From Toxonevra muliebris (taxonomy: Eukaryota > Arthropoda > Insecta > Diptera > Pallopteridae): a stretch of 64,000 bases of DNA. The translations under genes were made by a program, and so were the position numbers. This document shows, piece by piece, positions 22,601 through 34,366 of this stretch (positions are counted from its first letter, which is position 1; every line of letters starts with the position of its first letter). The notes beneath the pieces were generated by a model. It saw nothing but the letters and a program-made list of their open reading frames with translations, had not been told where the DNA came from and did no database searches. The DNA lies in the NCBI GenBank assembly GCA_963691655.1, contig OY829328.1:76140400-76204399 (forward strand). The letters run 5' to 3'.

Positions 22601-25600
22601 ATTTGAGCGTAATTGGTTTATTAGTTTTGGGGATATCGTGGCAGTCAAGTTCTACATCTGTAACCTTCGATCGATTTTTAATTTCAAATAGTTTATGTAT
22701 TTGTGATTAATTTACTTTCAATTACATTGTACATTTAAATTTCTCTTTTCCTTTGTTTTTTGTTAACATAATATGAAATTTTATGAATGCGGAAAGTTAA
22801 AACTAAATATTTATTGTAGTAAATAAATATTTATGGAAATGACAAACTGAAAGATTAAAGATTAAATCAAAGGTGAACTTAAATTAGTCAAATACGTAAG
22901 AATAATAAATGCAACATTACAATTCTCTTTATTATAAATATTTCTATTTAAACAACAAAATCAACGAAATGATATTAGAAAGTAAATAAAATATTAGAAA
23001 ATTAATTTAAGTTAATTTCAAATTTCTTTCTTCTAAGAATTTCATGTTAGCTTTTTATTATAATTTCTGTATTACACCGGTTTCGTTTGTCTCTGACTAA
23101 TATTTATTATATTAACGTTAATTGCTACTATTAAAAAACTTTATATCAATTAAAAAAAAAAAATTATAATAATAAATGCTGTTAATTAAAATCATCCATT
23201 TCACAACCAGTTTCAATTTCGTATAACTTCAAAGCTTCAAATTCATAACTTTAATCTAAAACCTACAAAACCAAAGTAAATAATTAATGCGCTTTATATT
23301 CGATTTGATTTAAATTGAAATACCCTACAATTTGTGTCTAGTGTCATACATTTATCACGCTTATGCTAATGAGATTAAAAATGCCGGCAACATAACGGTT
23401 TTTTCTGTAATCACGTGCATATATTATAGAAATAAAAACAAGGAATTAATTATGAATTTTCTATATTTTCATTATCTTAATGACTCATCTTCTATTCATT
23501 TTTGGAATATAAAAAAAAAATTAATTTTATTGCAAGCGTAGCTGAACCTAAAGTACCCTAACAAAAATTCAGCTTAATTTCTATGGCAAGTAGGCGCGAT
23601 ATTATTCAAACTTAATCAATCTTTACACGAAGATTTTGAAAAAAATTCAAACAAAAATACAGACTGAAAGCAGACAAAAACTCAAATCAAAATTCAGAAC
23701 AAAATTCAAATAAAATTTTATACAAATATCATGGAAAACAACAGATCAAATTTAAATTGCGATTCGGGCCGAAATTTAGACTAAAATTCACACCAAAACT
23801 CAGATCGCGTTCAGACCAAATATCAGACTAAAATATAGATTAATACTCAGATCTAGACCAGACCAAATTTAAGACTAAAACTCAAACCAAATTCAGACCA
23901 AATTTCAGACTAAAACTAAAACAAAATTTAGAACAAATTTTAGATCAAACTTCGGTCAGTACTTAGACCGAATTCAGACCAAACCTCAAACCAAAATTCA
24001 GACCATAATGTAGAACAATACTCAGACCAAATCTCAAACCAAAATTCAGACCACAATGTAGATCAATACTCAGGCCGAATTCAGATCAAAACTCAAACCA
24101 CAATGTAGATCAATACTCAGACCTGATTCAGATCAAAATGTAGATCAATACTCAGATCTAGTTCTGGCCAAATTTCAGACCAATACTCAGACCGAATTTC
24201 AGACTAAAACTCCAACCAAATTGAAATTAAAGTTTTGGTTAAAACTCTGACCAAAAATCAGCCCAAAATATAGATAAAAAATCAGATCAAAATTCTGGCA
24301 CAAATCAGACCAAAATTCAAACTAAAATTCAGACTGAAAATCGAATCAAATTCACACCAAAAATCAGACGAAAATTTAGGAAAAAAAATCAAACCAAAGG
24401 AATATAAATCAGGCTTAAAAACGGATGAAAAATCGCAGTAAACATCGTTATTAAATCCTCTAAAATTAAACATCTTTGAACTGAACCGGCTAGGGCAGAT
24501 CAAGATTCACAAAATCTTTTCTTTTTTTTTTGTCTGAAAAAAAGCAGATCACTGGAGAAATTAGATTTTCTGTCATTACATCATCTTCAAGGCATACGTC
24601 ACATAAGCTGTACAACGTAAAATTTAATTTTAAGAATAACCTAGGCTCGAAAATATATAACACGAAATGAAAATATATAACATTAAATGAATGCCAAAGA
24701 TCCCCACGGACAACTAAAAATTTGTATTTGTTTAAAGTAGCGCTTAGCGTTAATGTTAACGAAAAGAAATTACCTAGTAATAACAAGCCCATCCCTCAAG
24801 ATTTTGCATTATTAATCACAATTTAATTTTAGCTTTAAAAATTTATATCTATGTACAAAGATAAATTATCACATATCACAATTACAACAACAGCAAAAAA
24901 AAAACATTTTTCTTAAAATTACCTTAAAAAAAAATAAACCAAAATTCCCCCGCAGTAACAAAACGCGTTTACACAGAAATGCAAAAACCTGTTCAAAATC
25001 TTATGAAGCTTTTATAGTGTAGCTACGCAATCATTAATGTGAATTTTGATTTTGTTTTTGTTTACCTTGCGAACAGCATTTAAATAGTTGGGGGGTTTTT
25101 TCTTTTGCTATAGTTGTTGTGGTCACGTAAAATTAACAAGGTGATCTAAAGATGCGTGTTTATATTTTATAACTTTACGCTTATTTTTAAGTAATGCGAG
25201 GGGACTAACGAAGGTTCGTTAAGTTGGTAGTGCTTTGTTAGTTTTGGAAAAATCCAAAGTTTATAAGCCATCTGTAATTATACGAAATTTTATATAAAAT
25301 TTCAGAAAAATCGATAAGAACGGAGTCGAGAAAAAATTAAATTTCTGATGCAAGGTCGGTAAAAATCTCACCACCAACACAAAAAGAAATTCGATTTGTT
25401 ATTTTCTACGAGTTGGGACGTCAGTTGAAGCCAGTATAAATTTTCCACGAATGATAAACTGCATATTGAGTGCGCACGCCATCCCTGCTTTTAAGTGGTT
25501 TTAAAGATTCCAGGCTAGACATTTTTCTGCAGAGGACGACGGCCTTGGGTATAGAGAAAAAAGCTTAGAAAAATGCAGCAATACAGAAAATAGTTTAGTA

Positions 25601-28600
25601 AAATTTTTCAGAGTGGTTTTAAAGATTCCAGACATTTTTCTGTGGAAAACGACGATTGTGAAAGCTGCCTCGAATCTTTGAAACCTCAGAAAAAAGGAGA
25701 AATCCGTTGTTTTGCGCTTTAAGGTATAAGGAAGAAATTTCCCAGCACCATATTTCCTGAATTTATCTTTATTGCTTATGGGTCTTTTTTACACTTTTGA
25801 AGATAAATAGCTCTTTTACTATTTTACTAGACGTCAGAAATGTGTCGTTTTGGTTTTAGAATTACCAAGACTAAAAAAAATGCAAGCAAACTGAAAAACT
25901 AAAATAATAAAAAAATTCTATAAAATTTCATACGTTGAATTTTTCATATGTTTAATTTTCTTATATTTTATTTCTTTCCCATCTCACTTGTTTAGTTTTA
26001 AAACCAAGTTTGCATGTTCCTAGAGTTTAAGTAGTTTTTAGTAATATAACCCACTGTGGATTCTCTTAATGGGGAAAAGGCAATTTTTCTGATAGAGATA
26101 ATGGGTTAACACATTTCAAAAATATGTTCTATGTAAGATTTTACTAAAGTGCTTAACACACAAACGTTCTCAGATACAAAAATAACAAAGATATTTTATA
26201 CCAACATGTTCAGAAACGGACAAACTTTAGAACAGCGTAAAAAAATTGGCTTTGTAATTCCCTGATTTTATTTATTGATTGGCTTTATTTAGATTTTATT
26301 ATTTATACTGTAATTCACAATATTACTAATCAATCAATATGTCAGAGAATATCTATATATAGAAAACAAGATGGTTGTTCCTTTTGAGCCAGTGCTGCCA
26401 GATCTTCTTTGCATTGTGTTTTGTAGTTCACTGTTACCACAGTGTTCTTACTTCAAAAGGCCAGACCAGCAACACTCGCTTTACAGGGTGACAATAGTAA
26501 AGTGACGCAAGTTTAATACTCTGCAGCAAGCTTTGCCATTTACCGTTACTTTAATTTAAAAAGCAAATTCATTCATCATTGGCTTTGCTTTTAATTTCAT
26601 TTGAATTTTTGTTATTACATTTTGAAATTTCCATAAAAATGGACAAGGAAAATATTCGTCGTGAAATTATGAAATTTCATTTGGCAAATTATAGTAGCCG
26701 TCAAATTGCAAAGGCTTTAAATTTGTCAAGTCGTACGGTAGACCGAGCTATTATTCGATAAAATGAAACTGGGGGTTTTGGAGATAGAGACCGGGGAAAA
26801 TTTTCAACAGTTGCCACTACTGGTTTAACAGAAAAAATTCGTAAACGGATCAAGCGAAATCCAAGGCGCTCAATGAGAAAAATCGCTAAGGAAGTGGGAG
26901 TAAACCGTGAAACAGTGCGAATCATTGCAAAATCAAAGCTTAATCTTAAGCCGTACAAGCTCCGAAAAGCTCAAGATCTGACACAAAAAAAGAAAGATTT
27001 GCGACTGCAAAGATGCAAGGCGTTTCTACGCTCCTCCTTGTTAAAAAATGTTGAAAATATCTTGTTTACAGATGAAAAAATTTTCACGGTTGAACAACAT
27101 TTCAATGCGCAAAATGACCGAATGTGGCTAACATCATCATCGCAACAAAATAGGACTGTTGGCCGAGTTCAAAAGCCAGCTTCCGTTATGGTATGGGCTG
27201 GAGTTTCCGCTAATGCCAGAACCCCTCTAATATTCGTTGAAGAGGGTGTTAAAATTGACCAGGTTGTTTATCGGAGCATTTTAAATGAACATGTTCTTCC
27301 CTGGGCCCAAGATACATTTGGAAATGAAAACTGGACTTTCCAGCAAGATTCTGCACCTTCCCACATGGCAAAATCAACGCAAACATGGATAAAAGACAAT
27401 TTTTCTGGATTCATAACATCTCAAGAATGGCCACCATACTCCCCAGACTTGAATCCAATGGACTACTCTATTTGGAGTATTTTAGAGAGTAAGGCTTGTG
27501 CATCTCAACACCACAGTCTGGAGTCGCTGACAAATTCATTAGAGAAAGCCTGGACTGAAATTGATCAGGAAGTCCTGCGGCGAACAGTTCTACGATTTCC
27601 GGATCGATTGAAGGCATGTGTGCTGGCTAAAGGAGGTTATATTGAATGAGGTGGGGTTGAAATGAATGCTTATATATTCAGCATTGTTAACACTTAATTG
27701 TACTTAATGGAAGTACGTCCTTTTGAAAATAACTGCTGAAATGTGTGCGTCACTTTACGATTGTCACCCTGTATACATACAACTTTGTTTACAGCTTTGA
27801 GGCCCGAAACGAAGTTAACTACAGTATTCTGGAGCACTTCCGCTATCCAACAAGCATACCCTGATTTCTTTTGGTCGTCTTCAATTTATCGCCCAGTGTA
27901 ATTAATGCAACTAATATCTAAATTGAGAAGTTTCAAAAAGACCTCAACTCCGTCTTAAAAGATTTTAAAAGGTAGATCCACCAATTTAAGAAATGTATTG
28001 AACAGAGAAGATAAAAGGTTATGAAAATTAAAGATATGAAATTAGAATTTATTTTTTTTTGTTCATTTATTTCCAACCAACTTAGCAAACTTTTATTAGT
28101 CCCTTCGTATGCTTTAAAATAACGCTTATTTCTTGCCTGTAATGATTCAGCTTAAGTTCTTTTTTGAGTTTCATATTTTAACTTTTTGAATCCATGTCAT
28201 GCTTTACTTACTAGCGTATGTATTTTCAGACATAGATATGTAAATATGTGCGTCGACAATAACCGGCTGTGATTGCATCTACTACTTTACTATTCTCAAC
28301 CGGCAATATAATTTTCAAGGTTACCCGCTAATTATTATATTTAGTAGGCAAAACTGTGGTGTTTTTTTAATCAATTTTCATTTGACTACACTAGCTGCAA
28401 GATAATTTTTGCATATGATATGATGACAGTAAAAATGAAATTATTTAATTTTTATTTTGAAATTTCAGCAGTTTAAAAAAGCATTTTTATTATTCACCGG
28501 TTATTAAAATGAACATTAATCATTAGGCAGTTAATTTGTGACATCTAATTGAATGTTTGTTACTCATTTATGATAATGAAATTGATCACAAATTTGTATC

Positions 28601-31600
28601 GGTCACATAAAATTCTCTTGCATAGTATAAATAAAAATTTTTCTAACTTTTGCTACGGAGGTAATTTCGGCACTCCAGTAAATGGAAAAATGTTTTTTTT
28701 CTAACCTTTGCCTTTGGAGTATTTTTTAAATAAAAATAGACACAAAAAATTTCTTGGCACAGAAAACACGAGGATACAAAATTTCAGTAAAATCGGTAGG
28801 TATATTGTTGGGTCGATAATTTAAATAATACGCAAAAATGCATCCCTCTGAAGTTAATGAAAGATAACAGTAAGATTCAAAAATACAATGATCATTAGAA
28901 AAAAAGAGACAACGCTAGTGTACAGGATATACGAAGAAATGTTATGTTACTTTTCGAATAAATATATTAGTGACAAGTTGTGTGAAAAATGAACGGAAAA
29001 TAAAAATTTGCAAAACAATAAAACAAAAAACTAGTCGGTTAGGCCCCTAGGCCCCTAACTAGGCCTATTTTTTCCTCAAGAAATCTCTTTATGAAAAAAC
29101 AAATATTAAAAGAGAACCAAACTGCTCGTTGGTGTTTGTTTTGTTATTTGTGTATGCAGATAATTCGTTAGATAATTCTGAAAGATGCCGTTACTCATGT
29201 CTTCTCTCTCTCATTTATTATTTAATCCCGCTTAAGCAATGATTTTTACAATGATGAAAGCAATTCTTTGTTCAATGCCTGAATTTTAAAGAACTTGCGA
29301 CGCTAATATTTTGGAATTGGCTAAACCGATTTTAAATCTGATAACTTTTGGCTAACCTACTCGTCAAGCTCTTTAAATCTTCTGGAATAAAAATGTAGTT
29401 ACACTAATAAATGTATAGATAAATAGGTATTTTATTTTGTCATCGGGCTCATTCCTCTAAAATCTATAGATAGCGCTTCAATACAAAGTTATATTCAACT
29501 TTTCCCTGATTTTGCATATTGGAATGTGAACAAGTTGCAAATACATTGAAAGAAAAGTATTATAACAGTGTGCTATGCTTTTTTTGGGCGAAGAATTCAT
29601 TTTTATTTAGAGCTCTATTTTGGTTTAAAAAATATTCCAAATGGGGTTCCGAAGTAAAAGTTAGTAAAAATTTTATAAAACTAAAAGTGCGTGGTACGTT
29701 AAAAAAAAAGAAATGATGTCAAACATCATTTATTTATCCCCTCTTCTCAAAAACCCCGTCATGATTGGGGTTACAAAATCTATCCACTCTACTATTGTAT
29801 AAGGACGTAGCTAAAAAATATATTTTCAAATGCAGAATGTTTCTAGCAAAGTCTAGATTTACACTTGCATTAAAGCTAAATAAATCGTCATCACATATGG
29901 AACTGATAATTCAAAACTAATTAAACAGCTCATAAATCTTTGTGAATATTGCTTATATAATCAAGGATTTCCCCAAAAACCCCAAATAATTTTAAAAAAA
30001 AAATATGTTTTAAACTCGAACACATTCTGTATTCAACTTTATTTAATTTCAAAAAGTTAACATTCTGGTCTTAAATTTATTTAATTTCTCTTTTTACCTT
30101 TCATAGTACGCGTTTGTATCGTTGAATCTCATGGAAATTATCGCAAGACCCCCAAATTTTGTCCCATTCTCGAAGCAACAAGTAATATAGAATGTGTCGT
30201 CGGTGTAGATCGATTAGATTGTGTCCGACGCATACACAAGGGAACCGCACACTTTGGAGTGTTAACATCTGAGGATTTAGTTGCAGCACGTTGGGCAAGT
30301 GTTGAAATTTTGGTAACTAGTGAATTACGTTCGCACGACTCACACTTTGAGTATGAAGTTGTAGCAGTGGTGGACAACGAAGCGGATATTCATACAGTGC
30401 ATGATTTACGTGGAGCGAAATTATGTCATCCTGGTTATGGACTTGAGAATCATTGGACAGAGATATTAGCAAATGTAAGTAACTGATTGCATAATTATAT
30501 TTTTTTGTTTGGGTTTTAATAATTAATTTATCTATTTTTATAGTATTTCGAGTCTGTCTTGGTTTCCAAATCCTGCAATCCTGAAATTTCCTTAACCGAA
30601 GATCGGATAAGTGCATCGGCGAAATATTTTGGCCCTAGTTGTAAAGCAGGACCATGGGTACCTGATCCTAAGCAAGATCGCTTGCTAAAAGATCGCTATC
30701 CTACGTTATGCCAAATGTGCTACGATCCATATCGTTGCGATATTGGTGATAAACACTGGGGCAGACGTGGTGCATTGTATTGCTTGACCAGTGGTGGCGG
30801 TAATGTTGGTTGGGCGCGTTTAGATGATGTGCGCAGTCATTTTGGTGTAAGTAAAGCATGATTTAGCTTAGCTTGATGGTTTAGTTTTCAACTGATTTAT
30901 TTATTTTACTTTTCCGCAACAGTTAACTGGCTTACCACCGCAAGCTATCCAATCGGAATATAGTTTTCTGTGTATGGATGGTCATTTACAGCCGATAAAT
31001 GTAACAACTCCTTGTGTTTGGGTAGCAAAACCCTGGCCGGTTATTGCTGCTAGGCGTACTCATGCCGCGCAAATACAAAAACTCGTCACAGGCCTTAATC
31101 ATGATAATTCAAATAGTTGGCAAAATGCGCTACTTAGTTTATTGGAAACATATCACGTGGATATTACGCCATTGGATAATGTTATACCCATTGATGATTA
31201 TCTCGATCAGGCTCCTGCTTTCCAAGGCGCTTACAGCTTTCCAGAATGTAATCCTCCACGTTCGATCGTCTATTGTACCACTTCAATAATTCAACATATA
31301 AAATGTTCATGGCTGCAAGAATCCTCGAAAGTATATGGTGTTGAGCCAAATATTCAGTGTATCCGTTCTGGTAGTTTAGATACTTGCATGGATGATTTAA
31401 GGTATAAAGCTGCTGATGTGGTCCTTGTCGACCATGAGAATCGCATTAAAGCACAACGAGATTATAAATTGATACCATTGCTTTATGAGTTTTCACAAGA
31501 TATGCACGAGCGTTATGTTACAATTGCTCTGGTGCACAAAGATTCAAAGTTTAAGACTTTTACAGATCTAGCTGATACCAAGGTTTGTTTGCCCTCGTAT

Positions 31601-32308
31601 GAAGGCGCCGCGCATCTCTCGGTTCAAGAGAGTATCGTCAATCTTACAAATCGCATGACTCCAGTGCATTCTTACTTTCATCGTGATTCTTGCACTTGGC
31701 ATCCAAATGCACATCGCACTTGTCCGGATAGCTATCGTGGCGATGAAGGAGCGCTACGTTGTCTCGCTGAAGGTGCTGATGTTGCGTTCCTCAGCTCTGA
31801 TATTTACAAACGATACACTGTCGGTAATTTAACATCGCCTTGGGTACGCGATACTAAACATAAATCTTTTAAAGTTCTCTGTCCATTTGGCGATAATGAA
31901 CGTGGTTCAAAGTTCGAATATTGTTATCTACATTGGACCACACGAGGTCATCTCATGACACATAAAAGTACGATAACACGTCGCAATGAAATTTATAATT
32001 CGTTACGCGATATGGATCATCTATTTGGAAAAACCTATAAAAGCGAAACACGCCCCTTCACTATGTACGGCATATTCGATAAACGGAATAATGTCATGTT
32101 CCGCGATAAGACTGATGGCCTACGTGGTTTACCAGATTTGAAAAAAGATCATTCAAAACGTATTATGGAAGATATTTTTGAAAAATATGTAAATAGATAT
32201 TATGTGACTGAAACTAAAAATACAGCGATTACAGTAAGGTTGAGCAAATGTTGGATCGGTATCGGTTTGATAGTGGGTTTGCTGTTATCGTGGCGTTCAT
32301 GGAATTGA
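19609..32308 (+). CDS. Tsf3: Transferrin 3 (four exons, 716 aa)
   Basis: Secreted or surface-attached bilobal transferrin-family glycoprotein. Exons: 19609-19702, 30107-30474, 30544-30846, 30923-32308. Introns are GT-AG, 10.4 kb, 69 bp and 76 bp. Exon 1 encodes a signal peptide (MLVLVKSSLGFFLLLSTLISVHA) and splices in phase 1 to give GKLRVCIVES, a typical lobe start. The N-lobe covers about residues 32-330 and the C-lobe about 340-690, with paired Cys throughout. The C-terminus ends in a hydrophobic stretch (CWIGIGLIVGLLLSW), suggesting a GPI signal or membrane tail. Length and tail fit fly Tsf3 rather than Tsf1 or the longer Tsf2. Several iron or carbonate ligand positions look substituted (for example GRRGALYCL where GYSGAF-type Tyr is usual, and PGYGLENHW for the TxxxR anion site), so iron binding is doubtful, as I recall for Tsf3. 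A poly(A) signal lies at 32499-32504. The exon 1 link is inference from phase and signal peptide. Confidence 0.85.
19871..20180. mobile_element. MITE in Tsf3 intron 1 (GAGAGGCTGAGAGG ends)
   Basis: 310 bp with inverted ends GAGAGGCTGAGAGGAAAAG (left) and GACAGGCTGAGAGGAAAAG (inward from right), both flanked by AATT. The interior consists of repeated GAGCAAAAGYRAAACG and their complements (TTTTGCTCT, CGTTTTCGCTC). No coding capacity. Superfamily not assigned. Confidence 0.7.
20181..21774. other. Tsf3 intron 1, plain segment
   Basis: A+T-rich intron sequence without recognisable exons, genes or bounded elements. Confidence 0.4.
21775..22050 (+). repeat. Dispersed repeat with a perfect hairpin, copy 2 (Tsf3 intron 1)
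   Basis: Inverted copy of the family at 17274-17530. The hairpin here is a perfect 16-bp stem (21851-21866 with 21878-21893; arms CGCCATCTGTATGTCA and TGACATACAGATGGCG) and an 11-nt loop. Sequence on both sides of the hairpin is shared with copy 1 over about 250 bp. Confidence 0.7.
22051..23624. other. Tsf3 intron 1, plain segment
   Basis: Very A+T-rich, with poly-A and poly-T runs and short frames only. Nothing recognised. Confidence 0.4.
23625..24440. repeat. CAGACCAAAATT tandem array, locus 1 (Tsf3 intron 1)
   Basis: About 800 bp made of short diverged units near the consensus CAGACCAAAATT / CAGATCAATACT (about 12-13 bp, with higher-order stretches such as repeated ATGTAGATCAATACTCAGA around 24,050-24,150). 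The same unit type recurs at 46103-46560. It is an imperfect minisatellite without coding potential. Confidence 0.7.
24441..26481. other. Tsf3 intron 1, plain segment with a small direct repeat
   Basis: Contains two copies of AGTGGTTTTAAAGATTCCAG followed by ACATTTTTCTG and AACGACG-like sequence, about 120 bp apart (near 25,492 and 25,612). Otherwise nothing recognised. Confidence 0.45.
26484..27771 (+). mobile_element. DD37D mariner-group (maT-like) transposon, copy B
   Basis: 1288-bp element in Tsf3 intron 1 with the same terminal inverted repeats as copy A (CAGGGTGACAAT, then GTAAAGTGACGCA), flanked by TA (26482-26483, 27772-27773). It lies in opposite orientation to copy A, 19 kb away, and is 12 bp longer, all explained by four extra codons. 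Both ends are intact, so it could still be moved by a transposase supplied in trans. Confidence 0.92.
26639..27649 (+). pseudogene. DD37D transposase with one premature stop
   Basis: Same gene as at 7101-8099 on the other strand. The start ATG is at 26639 and the frame is preserved to the stop at 27649 (336 codons), except for a single TAA at 26759-26761, where copy A has TAT (Tyr) in the first helix-turn-helix region. Downstream of the nonsense codon all catalytic motifs are present (FTDEK, FQQDSAPSH, SPDLNPMDY; 37 residues between the last two Asp). It keeps a TQKK segment that copy A lacks. The element is inactivated by one base change, so inactivation looks recent. Confidence 0.9.
27774..30106. 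other. Tsf3 intron 1, last segment
   Basis: Holds a segment (27,965-28,115) related to 1,345-1,470, and a segment (about 29,620-29,790, ending GGGGTTACAAAATCTATCCAC) related to 58,740-58,915. No exon was seen between 19,702 and 30,107. The 3' end has a normal polypyrimidine tract and TCATAG acceptor at 30101-30106. Confidence 0.5.
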
Positions 32309-33083
32309 AATCAAACAATCTTGTTAAGTTCCGCGATAATGTAAAGTCATTAATTTAAAGTTGAGAATATGTATATGTTCATCTATGTATGTATTCCTAG
32401 AAATGCAATTAATTATAATTTATTGTGATATTACTTTATATTTGTTTAATTTATACGATAAGTCTTTATGTAAGTTACGGAAAAAAGATATGAACACAAA
32501 TAAATAGCCACTAACGTATTATCGTACAGAAATTAGATCTTCTTTTAAGCGAAATCAAATTTTTAAGTTACTTGCCAACATAAAGGACTCAATATAGGTT
32601 GTTATTAAGAACCTGAGATTTCAAAACTTGGCACTATTTTTATAAGAGTTTAGAGCATTAATGACTAACTGAATTTATCGAAATAGATCTTTTAGGATAA
32701 ATTGATTCTCGCTAAGGGCATTGAATAGTAAGTGGCAGAAAAAGTATTGCATGCATACGCCAGCCTAACACATTCATACGGCTCTTTGAATGTCGGTCAG
32801 TAGCCAATAGCGGCTTATATATCGAAACTAAAAACCCATTGCTGTCATCGCTATTACCAAATTTTGTTTGCCAAAACTTTATAGAAGACCAGAGTGAATT
32901 TCTAGAAAACAATCTTATAGAACAGGTCGGGCTCTTGAACCATATAAAATGAGATTATCTTATATAGTAACTCTTTATCCAAACAGACAACCGCAAAAAT
33001 TTGTGATATCAAAATTTCACTCTTTGTGCTTATTGGACCGATTTTTTTCAAAAGAGAATCACTAGGTTAACACTACAGATTTT
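32309..33083. other. Tsf3 3' UTR and spacer
   Basis: The probable 3' UTR ends after AATAAA at 32499-32504. The rest up to 33,083 shows no gene or repeat border that I can define. Confidence 0.5.
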
Positions 33084-33790
33084 AATCCCGGGATCCGGTC
33101 TAAAAATGGTCTCAAAAATCCCGGGATTAAAAAGTTAAAGTCCCGAAATTTTCTTGATCTATACAAACTTATTGGAATTTTTATTTTATTTTATTTTAAT
33201 AAAATCTTTTCTTGTTTTCTAAAAGCACCGCAAAAAGGAAATTTTTATATTAATGGGAGTAATTTTTTGTTTGCACTCAGCATGAAATTATTTTCCAAAA
33301 ATATGTGAAGCTGTTCTTCAGTAGACCATAAAATTTTTCATATATTTTTTTTTGATTTTAAATTTGTAATAAATTTTTAAGAATTCGAATGACAAATGTT
33401 TGAGTGGATGGTTAAATGATTGACAGAAGGCTCAAATAAAACCGAAAGCTATTATTATAAATGTTGTAAGTAGCGAATTGAAAAACTAAAAAAAAAAATT
33501 CAGAAACTTAAAATAAAAGTTTTTACTTATCTGTAAGGCACGTAAAATTTATCTATTATAAGGAGAATACGACATCCATTTAAATTTTTGGGCATCCTGC
33601 CAAAATTTCGCAGAACAAAGCCGCGTTTTCCATACTATAATTGTAATATTGCGCCATTTTAATAAAATAAATATTAATTATGTAATATGATCTTGAATCT
33701 TATCAACAATTTTCCAGTTTCTATTTTATAAAGGTATCAATCCCGGGATCCAGGGACCGAAATTTGAGTCCCGAAAATCCCGAACGCCAT
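33084..33790. repeat. Probable non-autonomous element with ATCCCGGGAT motifs at both edges
   Basis: Both margins carry the same palindromic 13-mer AATCCCGGGATCC (33084-33096 and 33739-33751). A further ATCCCGGGATT (33115-33128) and several TCCCGAAA motifs are confined to the outer 90 bp on each side, while the middle is A+T-rich and featureless. This resembles subterminal repeats of hAT-like elements. No convincing target duplication was found, so borders are approximate. Confidence 0.45.
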
Positions 33791-34366
33791 TCCTAGTCAC
33801 CATGCTAACCTAACCTAACACTGTAAAATAACGACACTTGAAAAATAACGACAATTAGGGAGAAAAAGCAGTAAAACATTGCAATGCAACTTTTTTCCCC
33901 ATTCGATAACACTTAGCAGCATTTTTTTAGAGCGCCACCTAGTGTTAATTCACGGTAAACAATAAGAATTCACCACTTTGGCAACTGACAAGAAATATTT
34001 TAGATACGAAACAAAAGAACAAAAGAAAACACAAAAAAGAGAAAACCAAACAGCTGTGTAGTCATTGACGATTTGTTGTTATTTATTAATATTGTTGTTG
34101 TTGTTATGTTTAATACTAGCATGATACGGTTTAGCGCTAGTATTTTGTTTCCTTGCTCCCTCTAACGACGGTTGTTAGGTGAAGAAAAAAAACAAAATTG
34201 CCACAACAAAACGATTTGGATTTTCAACAGTAGCAAAAAGATGAATGAGAGATTTATTGTTCATTGATTAAACATACACGAAGAATAAAAAAACAGTGAA
34301 TTTTAATTAAGAAAATACATATTGTGAAAAATTTATTTAAGATTAATTGAAAATTATTTGCAGCAA
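33791..34366. other. Upstream region and probable 5' leader of DYNC2I1
   Basis: A+T-rich with TTGTTGTTGTTATG-type sequence. A TATTTGCAG acceptor-like site sits four bases before the ATG (34355-34363), so an upstream non-coding exon is possible. No core promoter motif could be picked with confidence. Confidence 0.35.
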
